A stretch of DNA of 64,000 nt from Saccharina japonica (lineage: Eukaryota > Sar > Phaeophyceae > Laminariales > Laminariaceae): NCBI GenBank assembly GCA_008828725.1, contig MEHQ01004229.1, forward strand, positions 188,731-252,730, given 5' to 3'. Under the pieces are notes generated by a model. The model did not search any database and had not been told where the DNA came from. It worked only from the letters and a program-made list of their open reading frames with translations. Positions 49,909 to 60,010 of the stretch are shown piece after piece (position 1 is the first letter of the stretch; every line of letters starts with the position of its first letter). The position numbers were made by a program, and so were the translations under genes.

Positions 49909-51935
49909 TGTAAGGAACACGGTATAAGAGGACAGGGTATCCCTAGCCAGGTCAGCCTATGGAACGGGTACTCGTTGGCACTCACGTGTGTTGTTTGCTT
50001 AGAGATAGAAGAAGAGCAGCTTAATTCCGTTATCCTTGATGAACGACTGAGAAGGCAGGTGAGATGGCTAAAAGCCATCGGGAACCATCCCTGGTTCCCA
50101 CCTAAGATACCGCCTTCCAAGTACTACCAATACGATTATTATACCTGATACCAGGCATTTACCAAACGTTTCCACATCATGCCAGTAGTACCATAACACT
50201 AGCCCACCCTGATGAGCCGTATATGCAGAAATATGAGAAATTCGTGGAAATCCCGATTCCACGAACTAAAACATGAGTCGAAGATGCGGCTCCTCAAAAC
50301 CCACTCCCACACCTCTGAACGGCAAGGCTACGAAGCCGAGCAAGGAACGTCAAAAAAGAAGAAACGTTGGAACCGAAATCCTGCAGTCATTGTACATGAA
50401 CTGCCCTCCCGGCTCGAGAGCGGGGGCTCGGTAGAACTGATAAAACTGGAAAACTAGACACTTAAAAACTTCCCCGAAACCCGGCCCAAAACATTCAGAA
50501 AGCGTGTCCTGAGCCCCAAGTTAGTGGCTCGATTATCCAGACCCGCCCCGGCATTGAGCGGGGGGGGGTCGGCGGGACGAATTACGCTAAAACCACCCCC
50601 AAAACCGCCCCAGAAAAAAAATCAGAAAGTGGTAGGCGATACTGAGAAGAAAAACAGTCCGAACCGAAAACTCGGAAAACGTCGCAAATACAAACTACAA
50701 AGAGGTTCCGCCCCAATCCCCTGAAACAACATGAGAAAAGAATCGAGCGCAGCGGCGACGCGAAAAATTCAGCTGTCCACTGCTGCGCCTCGTGATTCAT
50801 CGACGTTACGCTGGACCCCCCGCGTAAACGCGCTAGCTAAATGTACTTGTAGACCCCAAGAACCCCGTACAGCTCCTGTTGAAGTCGTGTAGCGCGCCGG
50901 AGAAAGAGGAAGCTTGATCGGTCCTGGGTCATCCAAAAATCGAACGAAGTAAACTCCGTCCGTTGGTGTAGTCGCGCTGATTTTCCCGAGCCACCACAGA
51001 CCGTCGTCGCCCTTGTACCAGAAGTGGGCCCCGTTGGGAAGTACGGTGACACTGTACCGGCGAAGCCATTCGGCGTGCGGTACACAACCATAGCCGGGGG
51101 CCAGGAACCGTTCGCCGTTACTCCGAGAAAGCTCCCGTTGGGCAGCGCCAATCCTCATTCGACGGTACAGGCGGTTGGTTTGGCGGTGCTGGTTTGGGGT
51201 GCCGGCCCAGTATCGCAGAATTTCCCGGCGAGAGAGTCGGAGATCCATTTCCCGTTCCCAAGACGGGCGAGACAGTCCCGTCCAGTGCGTCTCGTACATC
51301 ACCGCGATGACACCACCCCTGCCCCGAACCGACTGGTGTCCCGTAATTTTCTCCACTTCGAGACGTTGGAGAGGAGTGGAAACGTCGTCCTCGGTGACGT
51401 GGTAAGGGGGGGATTTCTTGGAGAAGTTGTTGAGGACGTATTGCGTCAACCCCGCAGGCAAATACTTCGGCATGTCTCCGTGGTCGTGGGGGTTTGCACA
51501 GGGCTTGCAGCGCTGTACAGACACGCGCTTGCGAGCATCAGCGCCGGGCATGTCGGAGGGCAGGTCCAGATATAGGAGCTTAGCCCCGAGAGGGGATTTG
51601 TCTGGGGTGTCCGCGGAGGAGCAAGGTCCGACTGCAAGGACGTTGTAGGGCCCGGTCCAGTTCAGCGACAGCTTGGCCTTGAGGACCTTGGCGTCTGTGT
51701 CTGTCTTGGCCCCCTGACGAATGGTGGCTGCCGTATTGTACACCTACGCCCAGCCGCCAGTGACAAATTTGGGGACCGGACGCAAGGCGTCGGAGAGGGC
51801 GGAGTTGCGCCGGTTCACGCGAGCAACCGTGAGGGCGTGGTGTTCGCGAACGATGTCGTACGCGCGTTGCTGGTGGTCCGTCGCCAAGTCACAGTACGCG
51901 AGGTGGTCGCGGGCCAAACTCTGGTGGCCAAACCC
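49909..51935 (-). mobile_element. Ty3/gypsy fossil with chromodomain-type integrase end
   Basis: The minus strand, about 50770-51930, keeps the C-terminal part of integrase: a GPY/F-like module (LSLNWTGPYNVLAVG) and a chromodomain-like stretch (YHVTEDDVS, RLEVEKITGHQSVRGRGG, YETHWTGLSRPSWE). An LTR-like segment (49909-50340, starting TGTAAGG) lies 3' of it. Gag, protease, RT and the integrase core are absent. Broken and old, with at least one break in the surviving part. Confidence 0.7.
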
Positions 51936-52024
51936 TTTTTTTTGTGTGACGTATGGAGCTCCTCGAGCGAGGCAACCGAGCTCCGAAACAAACATGAGGC
52001 ACCTCTATCGTAGCAGGCGCTAAA

Positions 52025-52297
52025 GGCGTGTGCTACGATAGAGGTATACGGTATACCGATTTTTGGCTGAAACTTTTTCTGAAGGATCGAGTTAACCTTA
52101 ACCCAAAATCGTCCTAATTTCATTTTTTTCGTGTTCCAAAAACCTTTTCCTTGTATAGTATAGCCATGGGATTGTGCATCGGGTAGCACTTTTATTTCCC
52201 GCCAACATGTATCTGTTTTTGGGTGACTCAGTATCAGTACGCAGAGCTCCTCAAGTGAGGAGCCTGAAAACAAAATGGCGCACCTATGATATCATAC
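52025..52297 (-). mobile_element. GACGC MITE, adjacent copy
   Basis: GGCGTGTGCTACGATAGAGG to GGCGCACCTATGATATC; the long subtype with TTAACCCAAAATCGTCC and CCATGGGATTGTGCATCGGG. Confidence 0.7.
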
Positions 52298-52307
52298 CTG
52301 AACCCAT

Positions 52308-52384
52308 TCATAACTGAAAAAAAGTCCCACACTAATTCTAAGTAGTTTGTCCCCAAATTCGTCGGACCAGTTCTTAAGGGGCTA
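52308..52384 (+). mobile_element. TTAA mini-element, type 2
   Basis: GAACCCATTCATAACTG, CCCACACTAATTCTAAGTAG, GGACCAGTTCTTAAGGGGCT. Confidence 0.65.
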
Positions 52385-52482
52385 AGACAGCATGCGCGTC
52401 GAAATGTTGTGGCCAGACTACAGAGAACAACCAACACCAAGATAACCGCTCATTAACGGGTAAGGCACACACTGCTGTAGTG

Positions 52483-52871
52483 GACGCATTCTACGATATC
52501 ATGGAGGTGCACCATGATATTGCCTTCTAAGGGTGGTCACTAATTAAGGAGCACTCTATACCCCACCCAAAAAAAACGATTTATGAGGAAACTAAAAGTG
52601 CTATATACTAAAACTAAGTATATACCCGACGAACAATCCCATGACCTATACCTGTACGATGAAAAAAAACGTTTGCATCTCAAGAGTGAAATTCCGGCAA
52701 TTTTGGGTTAACGTTAACCCATTCAGAACTGAAAAAATGCTATCCTGCTCTAATTCCAAGTAGTCTGTCTCCAAATACGCGGGATCAGTTCTTAAGGGGT
52801 TAAGGAGCCCCCTCGTTCAGAAACGTTTTCATTCAAAAAGTGTCACTGGGACCTCTATCGTAGCACGCCTC
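52483..52871 (+). mobile_element. GACGC MITE hosting a TTAA element
   Basis: GACGCATTCTACGATATCAT to CTCTATCGTAGCACGCCTC. Confidence 0.7.
52714..52803 (+). mobile_element. TTAA mini-element, type 2, in GACGC MITE
   Basis: TTAACCCATTCAGAACTG to CAGTTCTTAAGGGGTTAA; target site is the host TTTTGGGTTAAGGAGCC. Confidence 0.75.
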
Positions 52872-53161
52872 GGTATCATTTCCATATCATATACCATCTG
52901 ACAATGTGAAGCTCTAATTTCAACCATGCCATCCACATATGGACTAAGAGAGTAACTATCTATTATGAATATAATCCAATGACTAAACACTGTAGTAACA
53001 TGGAAGAGATCCTATCAATCAGGCCTGAACACTCGACAAAATGATATCAATATTAGTGCAGCCCCCCACTTAGGAAGGACTTTTCCCGACGCCTAAACGA
53101 CGTTTCACCAATCAAATCTGAAAGGATGACACTTAAATATTGTGTATCAGAATAGAGAGGT

Positions 53162-53407
53162 GACGCGTGCTGCGGTAGAGGTAGCATTTTTTGGCTGGAT
53201 CGTTTTCTGAACGATCGGGCTCCTTAACCCAAAGGACTTTCATTTCTTGTGACGAATAATGTTTTAGAGTATACGTCGGCGATGAGATTTATCATCCGGC
53301 AGCACATTTATCTTCCTCCAAAATCATTTGTTCGGTGGAGGTATGACGCTCCCTAAGTGAGGAGCTCAGAAAAAACATGGTGCACCTCTATCATCGTAGC
53401 ATGCGTC
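53162..53407 (-). mobile_element. GACGC MITE, AGGT duplication
   Basis: GACGCGTGCTGCGGTAGAGG to CTATCATCGTAGCATGCGTC, flanked by AGGT. Confidence 0.85.
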
Positions 53408-53851
53408 AGGTGTCTTTTATAGCAAGGGAGTATCAGCTCGCGGCTGGTGTGTACTCTTGGCCGAGGAACAGCTAAGATACACCTCGGATGTATATGACGA
53501 GAGGAGCGTTTGACTACATGGAGCTATTAAGATAATTCTACTCTGGGGAGGTTTGGTACTGGACTACAATGCGGTATGGGGATGTGTTTGATGTTCCTTT
53601 ATTTATCTTTTGCCGATGTTCTCGGTCAGAGGACTTCTGAGAACTCGGGCGGCAAATAACTTTGCTTTGCCCTGGGTGTTTCATCGGAAACACGCCACCT
53701 ACCTCAACAATAGAGGGGAAACGGGGATATCATGAATACCATGACATAGCACCGGCCGAGTGCAGGAGAGATCCTGGCGCTGGATATTGTTTCTTATATG
53801 TCGGTCGGGTCCATCCCTTGATCAGTCTATCGATAGGGGGGGGAATTCTTC
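53408..53851. other. no gene seen
   Basis: No repeat family or frame assigned. Confidence 0.4.
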
Positions 53852-54108
53852 GACGCATGCTACGATAGAGGTGCACCATGTTTTTGCCTCATAAGGGTGG
53901 TCACTTGAGGAGGTCTATACCTCACCCAAAACCTGATTTTGGAGGAAACCAAAAGGGCTATCATACCCGATGAGGCATATCATGGCCTAAGCATACAATG
54001 AAACATATTGCAACACAAGAACGAAATTCCGCCGAGTTTGGGTTGGAGAGGCCGATCATTCAGAAAGCCTTTCGGTCCCAATCTGCTACCTCTATCGCAG
54101 CGCGCGTC
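53852..54108 (+). mobile_element. GACGC MITE, long subtype
   Basis: GACGCATGCTACGATAGAGG, TTTTTGCCTCATAAGGGTGG, right end CTCTATCGCAGCGCGCGTC. Confidence 0.8.
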
Positions 54109-54727
54109 CTTTGCGAAGAGAACTCTTTGGGGTTTCCGTGGTTTTCTTGTTTCTCGGTGCTTTTTGAGTGATCAATGCTGAAGCTCGTGCCGCACAGTAT
54201 CGGATAACCAGGGGGGTAAACATAACATTGTCAACATCGCGTCGCCTCGGCTTCGTCAGTTGAGCGTACCAATCAATATGAACGAGGTCCAGGATCACCT
54301 TCGTCATCTTCTTTCGTCTCGTCGTTCCGAAGCTCAAGCACGTTCACCTCACAACGATTTACATACGCGTTTTTTTTCTCATCACAACCAAGCCGAGGTG
54401 TATAGCAGCTAGCTGGTCATCAGCCAAGCTCACGCATGATTCAGCTACGAGATGATAATACGCACGCTAAATGCCCCCCATCCCTACTAGGTTTCGAGCC
54501 TCGAGAACGCACAAGCGCGACCATAGCTCCATCGGCATAGAGGACAGCAAGACGTCAATATCGGTACCTGGTAATCGTACCAGCAATCATTGCGTTTAAT
54601 TTATCGGTATACATACTTCGTATATATATATATAAGGAGAATATTGCAATTATAGCAGGCGGGGGGCGGGTGGGGGAGGGGGGGGTTATCTCTACCGCCT
54701 CCTTGTACGGATACCTCCTCCATAGAT
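54109..54727 (-). other. no gene called
   Basis: An 81-codon minus frame (54092-54337) reads MTKVILDLVHIDWYAQLTK; not recognised. A TA run is at 54620-54635 and a G-rich run at 54658-54685. Confidence 0.3.
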
Positions 54728-54792
54728 GGCGGCTCGTCATTCCGAAAAAGTTTCAGCCAAGACGTGCTACCTCTCTCTATCGTAGCAGGCGC
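54728..54792 (+). mobile_element. GACGC MITE, right-end fragment
   Basis: CGTCATTCCGAAAAAGTTTC then GTGCTACCTCTCTCTATCG and TAGCAGGCGC. Confidence 0.6.
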
Positions 54793-54952
54793 TCGTATAG
54801 AAAACTCCACAATTAATTCCGAGAAGGTGTCGACAACCACCCAATTCGGCACGCCTACTGATAATGGCGTGTGATGCATTGATCAATGCACTACACTCTG
54901 TGGCAAACCCCACAACAATTAAATCATATGTTGACACCCTCTGACGCATGGT

Positions 54953-55214
54953 ACCGTAGAGGTGCACCTGCCTGCAGGCCAGTTTCTGAGGGTGGTCACT
55001 TGAGGACCTCTATAACCCAACCCAAAAACTGATTTCGGGGGGGGGGGGGGGGGATAAATGTGAGAATAACCGATTCACAGTTCCATGGCCCGACTATAGT
55101 GTGAGAAAAATCGCAACGCAAGAATGAAAGAACCACGGTTTTGAATTGAGGAGCCCGATCCTCCAGGAACAAAATCAGCCAAAAAGTGCTACCTCGATAA
55201 TCGTAGCACGCATC
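54953..55214 (+). mobile_element. GACGC MITE, CTCT duplication
   Basis: GACGCATGGTACCGTAGAGG to CTCGATAATCGTAGCACGC(ATC), flanked by CTCT. An 18 bp G run has grown inside at 55037-55054. Confidence 0.8.
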
Positions 55215-55287
55215 CTCTCAGTTCGGTGAGAATGGTGCGACGACGTTGAGGCGTGCTGCGACAATAGAGGTACGTAGCACTTTAGAT

Positions 55288-55634
55288 CCGTGCTGCGATA
55301 GAGGTATACCGTTTTTTGGCATAAACGTTTTTTTTTTTTCTGAATGACGGGGCTCCTCAACCCTTTTAGAACTGCAGTCCCGTTTTGGGGACAAAGCACT
55401 CTAATTATAAGTAGAAACAGGACTCCACTCCTATAAGGGTTAACCCAAAATCGTCGGAATTTCGTTTTTGTGTTGCCCTCGTGTTCGTTTCATACGCAAG
55501 GCCACGGGGTCGAGACTGCCATTCATTGTTTTCCCTCGAAACACGTGTTTGGGTGAGGGAAAACAGACCTCCTCGAATGACCTACCCCGAGAAAAAATCA
55601 CGGTGCGCATCTCTACCGTAACATGCATGCGCCT
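55288..55634 (-). mobile_element. GACGC MITE hosting a type 1 TTAA element
   Basis: CGTGCTGCGATAGAGGTATA to ATCTCTACCGTAACATGC; long subtype. Confidence 0.7.
55357..55443. mobile_element. TTAA mini-element, type 1, in GACGC MITE
   Basis: CCCTTTTAGAACTGCAGTCC to CTCCTATAAGGGTTAA; the right arm has lost about 15 bp of the palindrome. It sits at the host CTCCTTAACCCAAAATCG site. Confidence 0.7.
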
Positions 55635-55886
55635 TTTTGGCGGAAACGTTTTCGGAATGACGGCGCTGCCTGCTTAACCCAGAATCGTCTGAATTTTCGT
55701 CAAATATGATGCGCTACTTGTTTGCTGTATAGTTAGGCCATCTCTGGTAATGTTCATCGGGTGCGTAGCACTTTTATTGTAGTCCTCGAAAACCAGTTTC
55801 CTAACGAGGTATACAGAGCTCCTCAAGTGACCACCCTTCTAAGGCAGAAACAAAATGGTGCGCCTCTACCGTAACATGCGACCGTC
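55635..55886 (-). mobile_element. GACGC MITE, left end missing
   Basis: CTTTTTGGCGGAAACGTTTT to GCGCCTCTACCGTAACATGC; directly follows the preceding copy, perhaps by tandem duplication. Confidence 0.65.
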
Positions 55887-56199
55887 ATTGTTGAATGTCT
55901 GCACACACCCAACAGGTAAGGGTTGTTATATGCCCACATTGTGCATGGGGGGCGGGTCCGGGCCGCCCGTAGTGTGAAGGCAGGGGTCTACGAATACAGC
56001 AGTACGCGACAGATAGATGTTCATAATCTGATAATTTAGATTTTGAGACTGAGAGTTTGGGGGGAAACTAAGAATGTGACCTCTTTGGATTGAAAATAAT
56101 GTGGAACACACACCCAGTCTTACATAAAAGTTCCAGTCTGGCCAAACATAAGAGATTATTAACATGTGCCGCGTACTGTACACTATTTTTCTTCACTTT

Positions 56200-56449
56200 G
56201 ACGTTTGCTACGATAGAGGTGCACCATGTTTTTTCTGAGCTCCTCGCTTAAGGAGCGTCATACCTCACCGAAAAAATGATTTTGGAGGAAAATAAAAGTG
56301 CTGCCGGATGCGAAATCTCATGACCGCAGTATTCTCTGAAACTGTATTCGTCACAGACATGAAAGTCCGACGAATTTGGGTTACTAAGGGGCCCGATCGT
56401 TCTGAAAACGATTAAGCCAAAAAGTGATACCTCTACCGTAGCACTAGTC
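56200..56449 (+). mobile_element. GACGC MITE
   Basis: GACGTTTGCTACGATAGAGG to CTCTACCGTAGCACTAGTC. The short 250 bp subtype. Confidence 0.8.
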
Positions 56450-56454
56450 TTTTT

Positions 56455-57745
56455 CATGGCAGGACATGAAACAGCACATACATGGCACGCCGTGGCATTG
56501 CCATGAACCTTCATGGCACGCGATGGCATTGCCACGAACCTTCATGGTGCACCATGGTGTTGTCATGGACTCCAATCGCATTTGCATGGCATGGCATGAC
56601 GTGGAAATATAATTAACCTTCATGCCACGCCATGATATTTCCATAAACCTCCAAGGCACGCCATGGCTTTGCCATGACTCTCCATGGCACGCCATCTGAT
56701 ATTGCCATGAACCTTCATGGTACACCATGGCAATGCTATGAACCCCCATCGGTTGCCAAGGAAACCATAATTTCATGGCAGCCCATCCATGGCATTACCA
56801 TGGACTGTCGTGGCAATGCCATGCGTATATCATATCATCGACGTGGGATACCATCGCATTGCCATGGACCGTTCCGTGGCATATGGGAATTAACACGGGC
56901 CTGTTCCGTGAAAGTTCATGGTACACCATGGTAATACCATGAACCTTCATGGGTTGTCAAGGCATGTCAATTCCACGGTGACCCATGGCAATACCATTTT
57001 TTTTTTTTTTTTGTCCATCCCATTTATTATCTTCGCCCTTCCTTTCTCTCTCCTCCCTAGTCGTAACTAAGATCCGGGGTCACAAAGTAGGCTCCTCTCC
57101 CTCCTCCCCCACTACGGTTCTTGCCTTGCATTTTTATCGCGAGAAGACTTCAGCCTTTCCTTCCCTCGTCGACTCGCATCGAATTGTGCCTACCCACGCT
57201 ACTATTAATTGGCACTCTCAGCAGTTGATTCCGTTTTTTATTTATTTTTGCAAATAAACTCAAAAGTCCGACCCACGTGAGATTTGAACTCCAGACATCA
57301 ACGTTCAGAAGCGTTCGAGGTTACCTCTAGACCATCGGGGCGACCGACAATACCATGGAATATCGTGGCAATGCCAGGCGCATGTCATATCATTCACGGA
57401 GATTCCCATTATTGCATGGCCCTGTATCGTTCCGTAGCAATGTCACGGGGTAGTATACCATGGCAATGCCATGTTGTATTTCATGGCACGTCACCAAAAC
57501 ACGTACGTACGTGCCGTGAAAAACCATGGCACGCCGGGACAATTCCATGTGGCACCCACATGACGTTGCCATGAAGCACCACATGACAGTCCATGGGACC
57601 CCATGAAGTGCCATGGCATAGCCATGACGTACCATGTCATTGCCATGGCGATTGTCACGGCATGCCGCGGCAATGCCATGGCGGACCACGGCAAGCCATG
57701 GATGGCATGCTGTGGCCCCGTGGCGAATGCCACGACGCGCCATGA
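56455..57745. repeat. CCATGG / GGCATTGCCATGAA palindromic array
   Basis: Dozens of CATGGCA, GCCATGG, GGCATTGCCATGAACCTTCA and ACCATGG words at about 25-35 bp spacing on both strands. Interrupted by a SINE. Frames such as HGESWQSHGVPWRFM are by-products. Confidence 0.85.
56997..57345 (-). mobile_element. tRNA-derived SINE, copy 4, 9 bp duplication
   Basis: Poly-T at the left (A-tail on the minus strand), the common body, and on the minus strand a head starting GGTCGCCCCGATGGTCTAG with box B GGAGTTCAAATCTC. Flanked by CAATACCAT on both sides, as expected of target-primed insertion. Confidence 0.9.
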
Positions 57746-57900
57746 CAAAGTTAAAACAAAACCGTGTCCATTATTGACGCATGCTACGGTAGAGGTGTCA
57801 CTTTCCGGCTGAAACGTTTTCTGATCGACAGGGCTCCTTAACCCAACATCGTCTGGCTGTTACGCTTGTTGGGCTGAAAACTTGCTTCCGAACATACTTG

Positions 57901-58108
57901 GGGCCCGAATTAACGAATACAAAATAAATTCAATTTGGAAAAAAAAAATCAAATTCGCTTTTCATTGGTCAACACACGCACCAGCACCAAATGTTAGGAT
58001 CTTGGGGTATAATCTTTGGTGGTGGTGCGGGTTCTGACCAATGAAAAGCGGATTTGATTTTTTTTTTTCTCCAAATTGATTTTTTGTCTTCTTCGTTAAA
58101 ACGGGCCC
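57901..58108. mobile_element. GGGCCC MITE
   Basis: GGGCCCGAATTAACGAATAC to CGTTAAAACGGGCCC; TTG at the left and TTA at the right, one base eroded. Long central palindrome. Confidence 0.8.
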
Positions 58109-58184
58109 TTACTGTAGGTGATGAGATTGTTCATCGGGCATCATCACCTCCTTCTCATGTTCCTCCGAAAACCATTTTCCGGCG

Positions 58185-58445
58185 GACGGGTGCTACGATA
58201 GAGGTAGCACTTTTGGCTGATTTTTTTTTTCTGAATGATCGGGCTCCTTAACCCAAATTCGTCGGACTTTCATTATTTTGTTGCCATATTTTCGATAGTA
58301 TACCTAGCTCATGGGATTATTGGTCGGTAGCACTTTTGGTTTTTGCAAAATCGGTTTTCGGGTGAGGTGTATTATTGAGCCCCTCAAGTGATAGGAGCTC
58401 AGAAAATATACTGTATGCAGGTGCACCTCTATCGTAGCATCCGTC
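58185..58445 (-). mobile_element. GACGC MITE inserted in another, GGCG duplication
   Basis: GACGGGTGCTACGATAGAGG to CTCTATCGTAGCATCCGTC, flanked by GGCG. The family inserted into itself. Confidence 0.85.
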
Positions 58446-58620
58446 GGCGACTACTACTACTGCAGGTACAGAGGTATGGAGCTCTTCAAAAGTGAGGAGC
58501 TCGGAAAAAAACGTACATGGTGGCGCACCTCTATCGTAGCATGCGTCCATTATTGACGCATACTATATACTGGTAGCTGGTAGCATGCTACGTTACGGTA
58601 GAAGAGGTGCACCGTTTTTA

Positions 58621-58867
58621 GAGCAATCCCACGGTAGGGGTACCACTTTTAGGCTCAACATTTTCTGGCCGGTTATGCTTCTCACGTGAGTAACCACCGG
58701 ATACTAATAAAATATGTTACTGTATATTTGCTTTGGGACTACCGCATCGAAACGTTTGGTCGGGTTGCGCGAACGAATGTTTCCGAAGTCATGTTTCGGG
58801 TGAGATAATGAGCTCCTCATGTGAGGAGCTCAGAATGTTTTGCTGCGCCCCTACCGTGGGATGAGTT
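58621..58867 (+). mobile_element. CCCACGG MITE
   Basis: GAGCAATCCCACGGTAGGGG to CCCCTACCGTGGGATGAGT; no clear target duplication. Confidence 0.75.
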
Positions 58868-59052
58868 CGTATTTGTTTCTGAGGGTAGTCACTTGAGGAG
58901 CTCTACACCTCACTTCGAAACTTTCTTTTGGAGGGAGACTAATAAAGTACTACCTACGAATAAAACCCGACGAACACAGTCCCGCCCGTGGCCTCAATAA
59001 AACGAAAAATTGTGCAATATACAAGAATAAAATTCCGACGATTTTGGGTTAA

Positions 59053-59134
59053 GGGCCCATAATAACGAATATAAAATAAATTCAATTTGTAAAAAAAAAA
59101 AAAATCTATACCTGGTAGTCGTTAATATGGGCCC
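59053..59134. mobile_element. GGGCCC MITE, 82 bp deletion form, TAA duplication
   Basis: GGGCCCATAATAACGAATAT to CGTTAATATGGGCCC, TAA on both sides; the central palindrome is missing. It sits in the host GGGTTAAGGAGCC site. Confidence 0.8.
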
Positions 59135-59221
59135 TAAGGAGCCCCGCCATTCCGAAAAAAATCAGCCAAAAAAAGGTACAGGACCTCTATCGTATATGGC
59201 ACGCGTCTATTTGATTGTTTT

Positions 59222-59330
59222 TCGTGGCGCGTCATGGTATTCGCCATGGCAACGCCATGACACTTCATAGGGGCCCATAAACTGTCATGGTGCTCCATGG
59301 TATTGCCATGGGGGTGACATGCGTAGTGAA
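59222..59330. repeat. CCATGG word array, short outlier
   Basis: CGTCATGGTATTCGCCATGG, CAACGCCATGACACTTCAT, CTCCATGGTATTGCCATGG; same vocabulary as 56455-57745. Confidence 0.65.
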
Positions 59331-59785
59331 GCTCGAGGTATAATGGAAGGGCTGCAGGAGGCTATCGTTGCTGGCTTGGAATGACAGGTCCTCTTCTGGT
59401 CAGGAGACCCCTTGTGTGTTTTATAAACCCTCTAACGATAGGAGACACGAATACATGTGAGCCGGGGAGAGTGGGAGTGGAGGGCTTCGCTTTGAGATGT
59501 CGAAGCCCAATCTGCTCCCACAACTCGCTAGCCCGCTAGACGGGCATGCATGTAAGTAAATAGTCCCAGGAGTTTTTTTCTGGAGCTTAGCTATTATTGT
59601 TCCTCAGATATCGCCTATCCTGACCCTGACCTAAGGGGTAATAGTACCAATCCTGTTGTATTCTGGAAAAAAAAATCTACGGGTTCTCTCGTCTTTACGG
59701 ATTATCCTGATGCTGAGAACGTTCCTATGGGCTTACGAAGCCTCGATGCTGCTACTGCCTATTTTTTTTCTTCTCTTTCACGAAG
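59331..59785. other. no gene seen
   Basis: No repeat family or frame assigned. Confidence 0.4.
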
Positions 59786-60010
59786 CTGGGTTGCTAGCAG
59801 GGTAGTAGGTCATGCCTGTCGTATACGGCATTGCATTGTCTGCTCTGCTTACTGCATTGCATCGTAGTATCTCTGCTGTGTCGTAGTTTTTGTGACCACA
59901 TAATAACTGGTATCTCTCTCTGGGATAAATAATCGGCATAGACACTGACTGGGTGTGTGTGTTCTTCACATTAAACCTTCCTTTCTACCCGTCGACATCC
60001 AGCACACCTC
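59786..60010. repeat. GTCGACGGG dispersed repeat, rearranged copy
   Basis: The front half runs forward (GGGTTGCTAGCAGGGTAGTA ... GACACTGACTGGG); the back half runs reversed (GTGTGTGTTCTTCACATTAA, TTTCTACCCGTCGACATCCA). Confidence 0.6.

Larger units (their letters stand above)
49506..52020 (-). mobile_element. GACGC MITE carrying two nested insertions
   Basis: The left part GGCGTGTGCTACGACAGAGG, the middle TTTATAATAGACTTAGGTCA and TCATCGGGTAGCACTT (49863-49908), and the right part GTATGGAGCTCCTCGAGCGA to CTATCGTAGCAGGCGC add up to one element once the inserts are set aside. Confidence 0.7.
57776..58547 (-). mobile_element. GACGC MITE carrying two insertions
   Basis: GACGCATGCTACGGTAGAGG to CTCTATCGTAGCATGCGTC. 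Hosts a GGGCCC MITE and another GACGC MITE. CATTATT flanks both ends, longer than the usual 4 bp. Confidence 0.75.
58555..59207 (+). mobile_element. GACGC MITE carrying two insertions, TATT duplication
   Basis: GACGCATACTATATACTGG to CTATCGTATATGGCACGCGTC, cut here as CCTCTATCG...ACGCGTC; flanked by TATT. Hosts a CCCACGG MITE and a short GGGCCC element. Confidence 0.75.

Noticed and set aside
54767-54967. Retrotransposon RNase H-like frame
   Set aside because: Only a loose resemblance (TECSAL, ISRRAELG); not enough to separate from chance.
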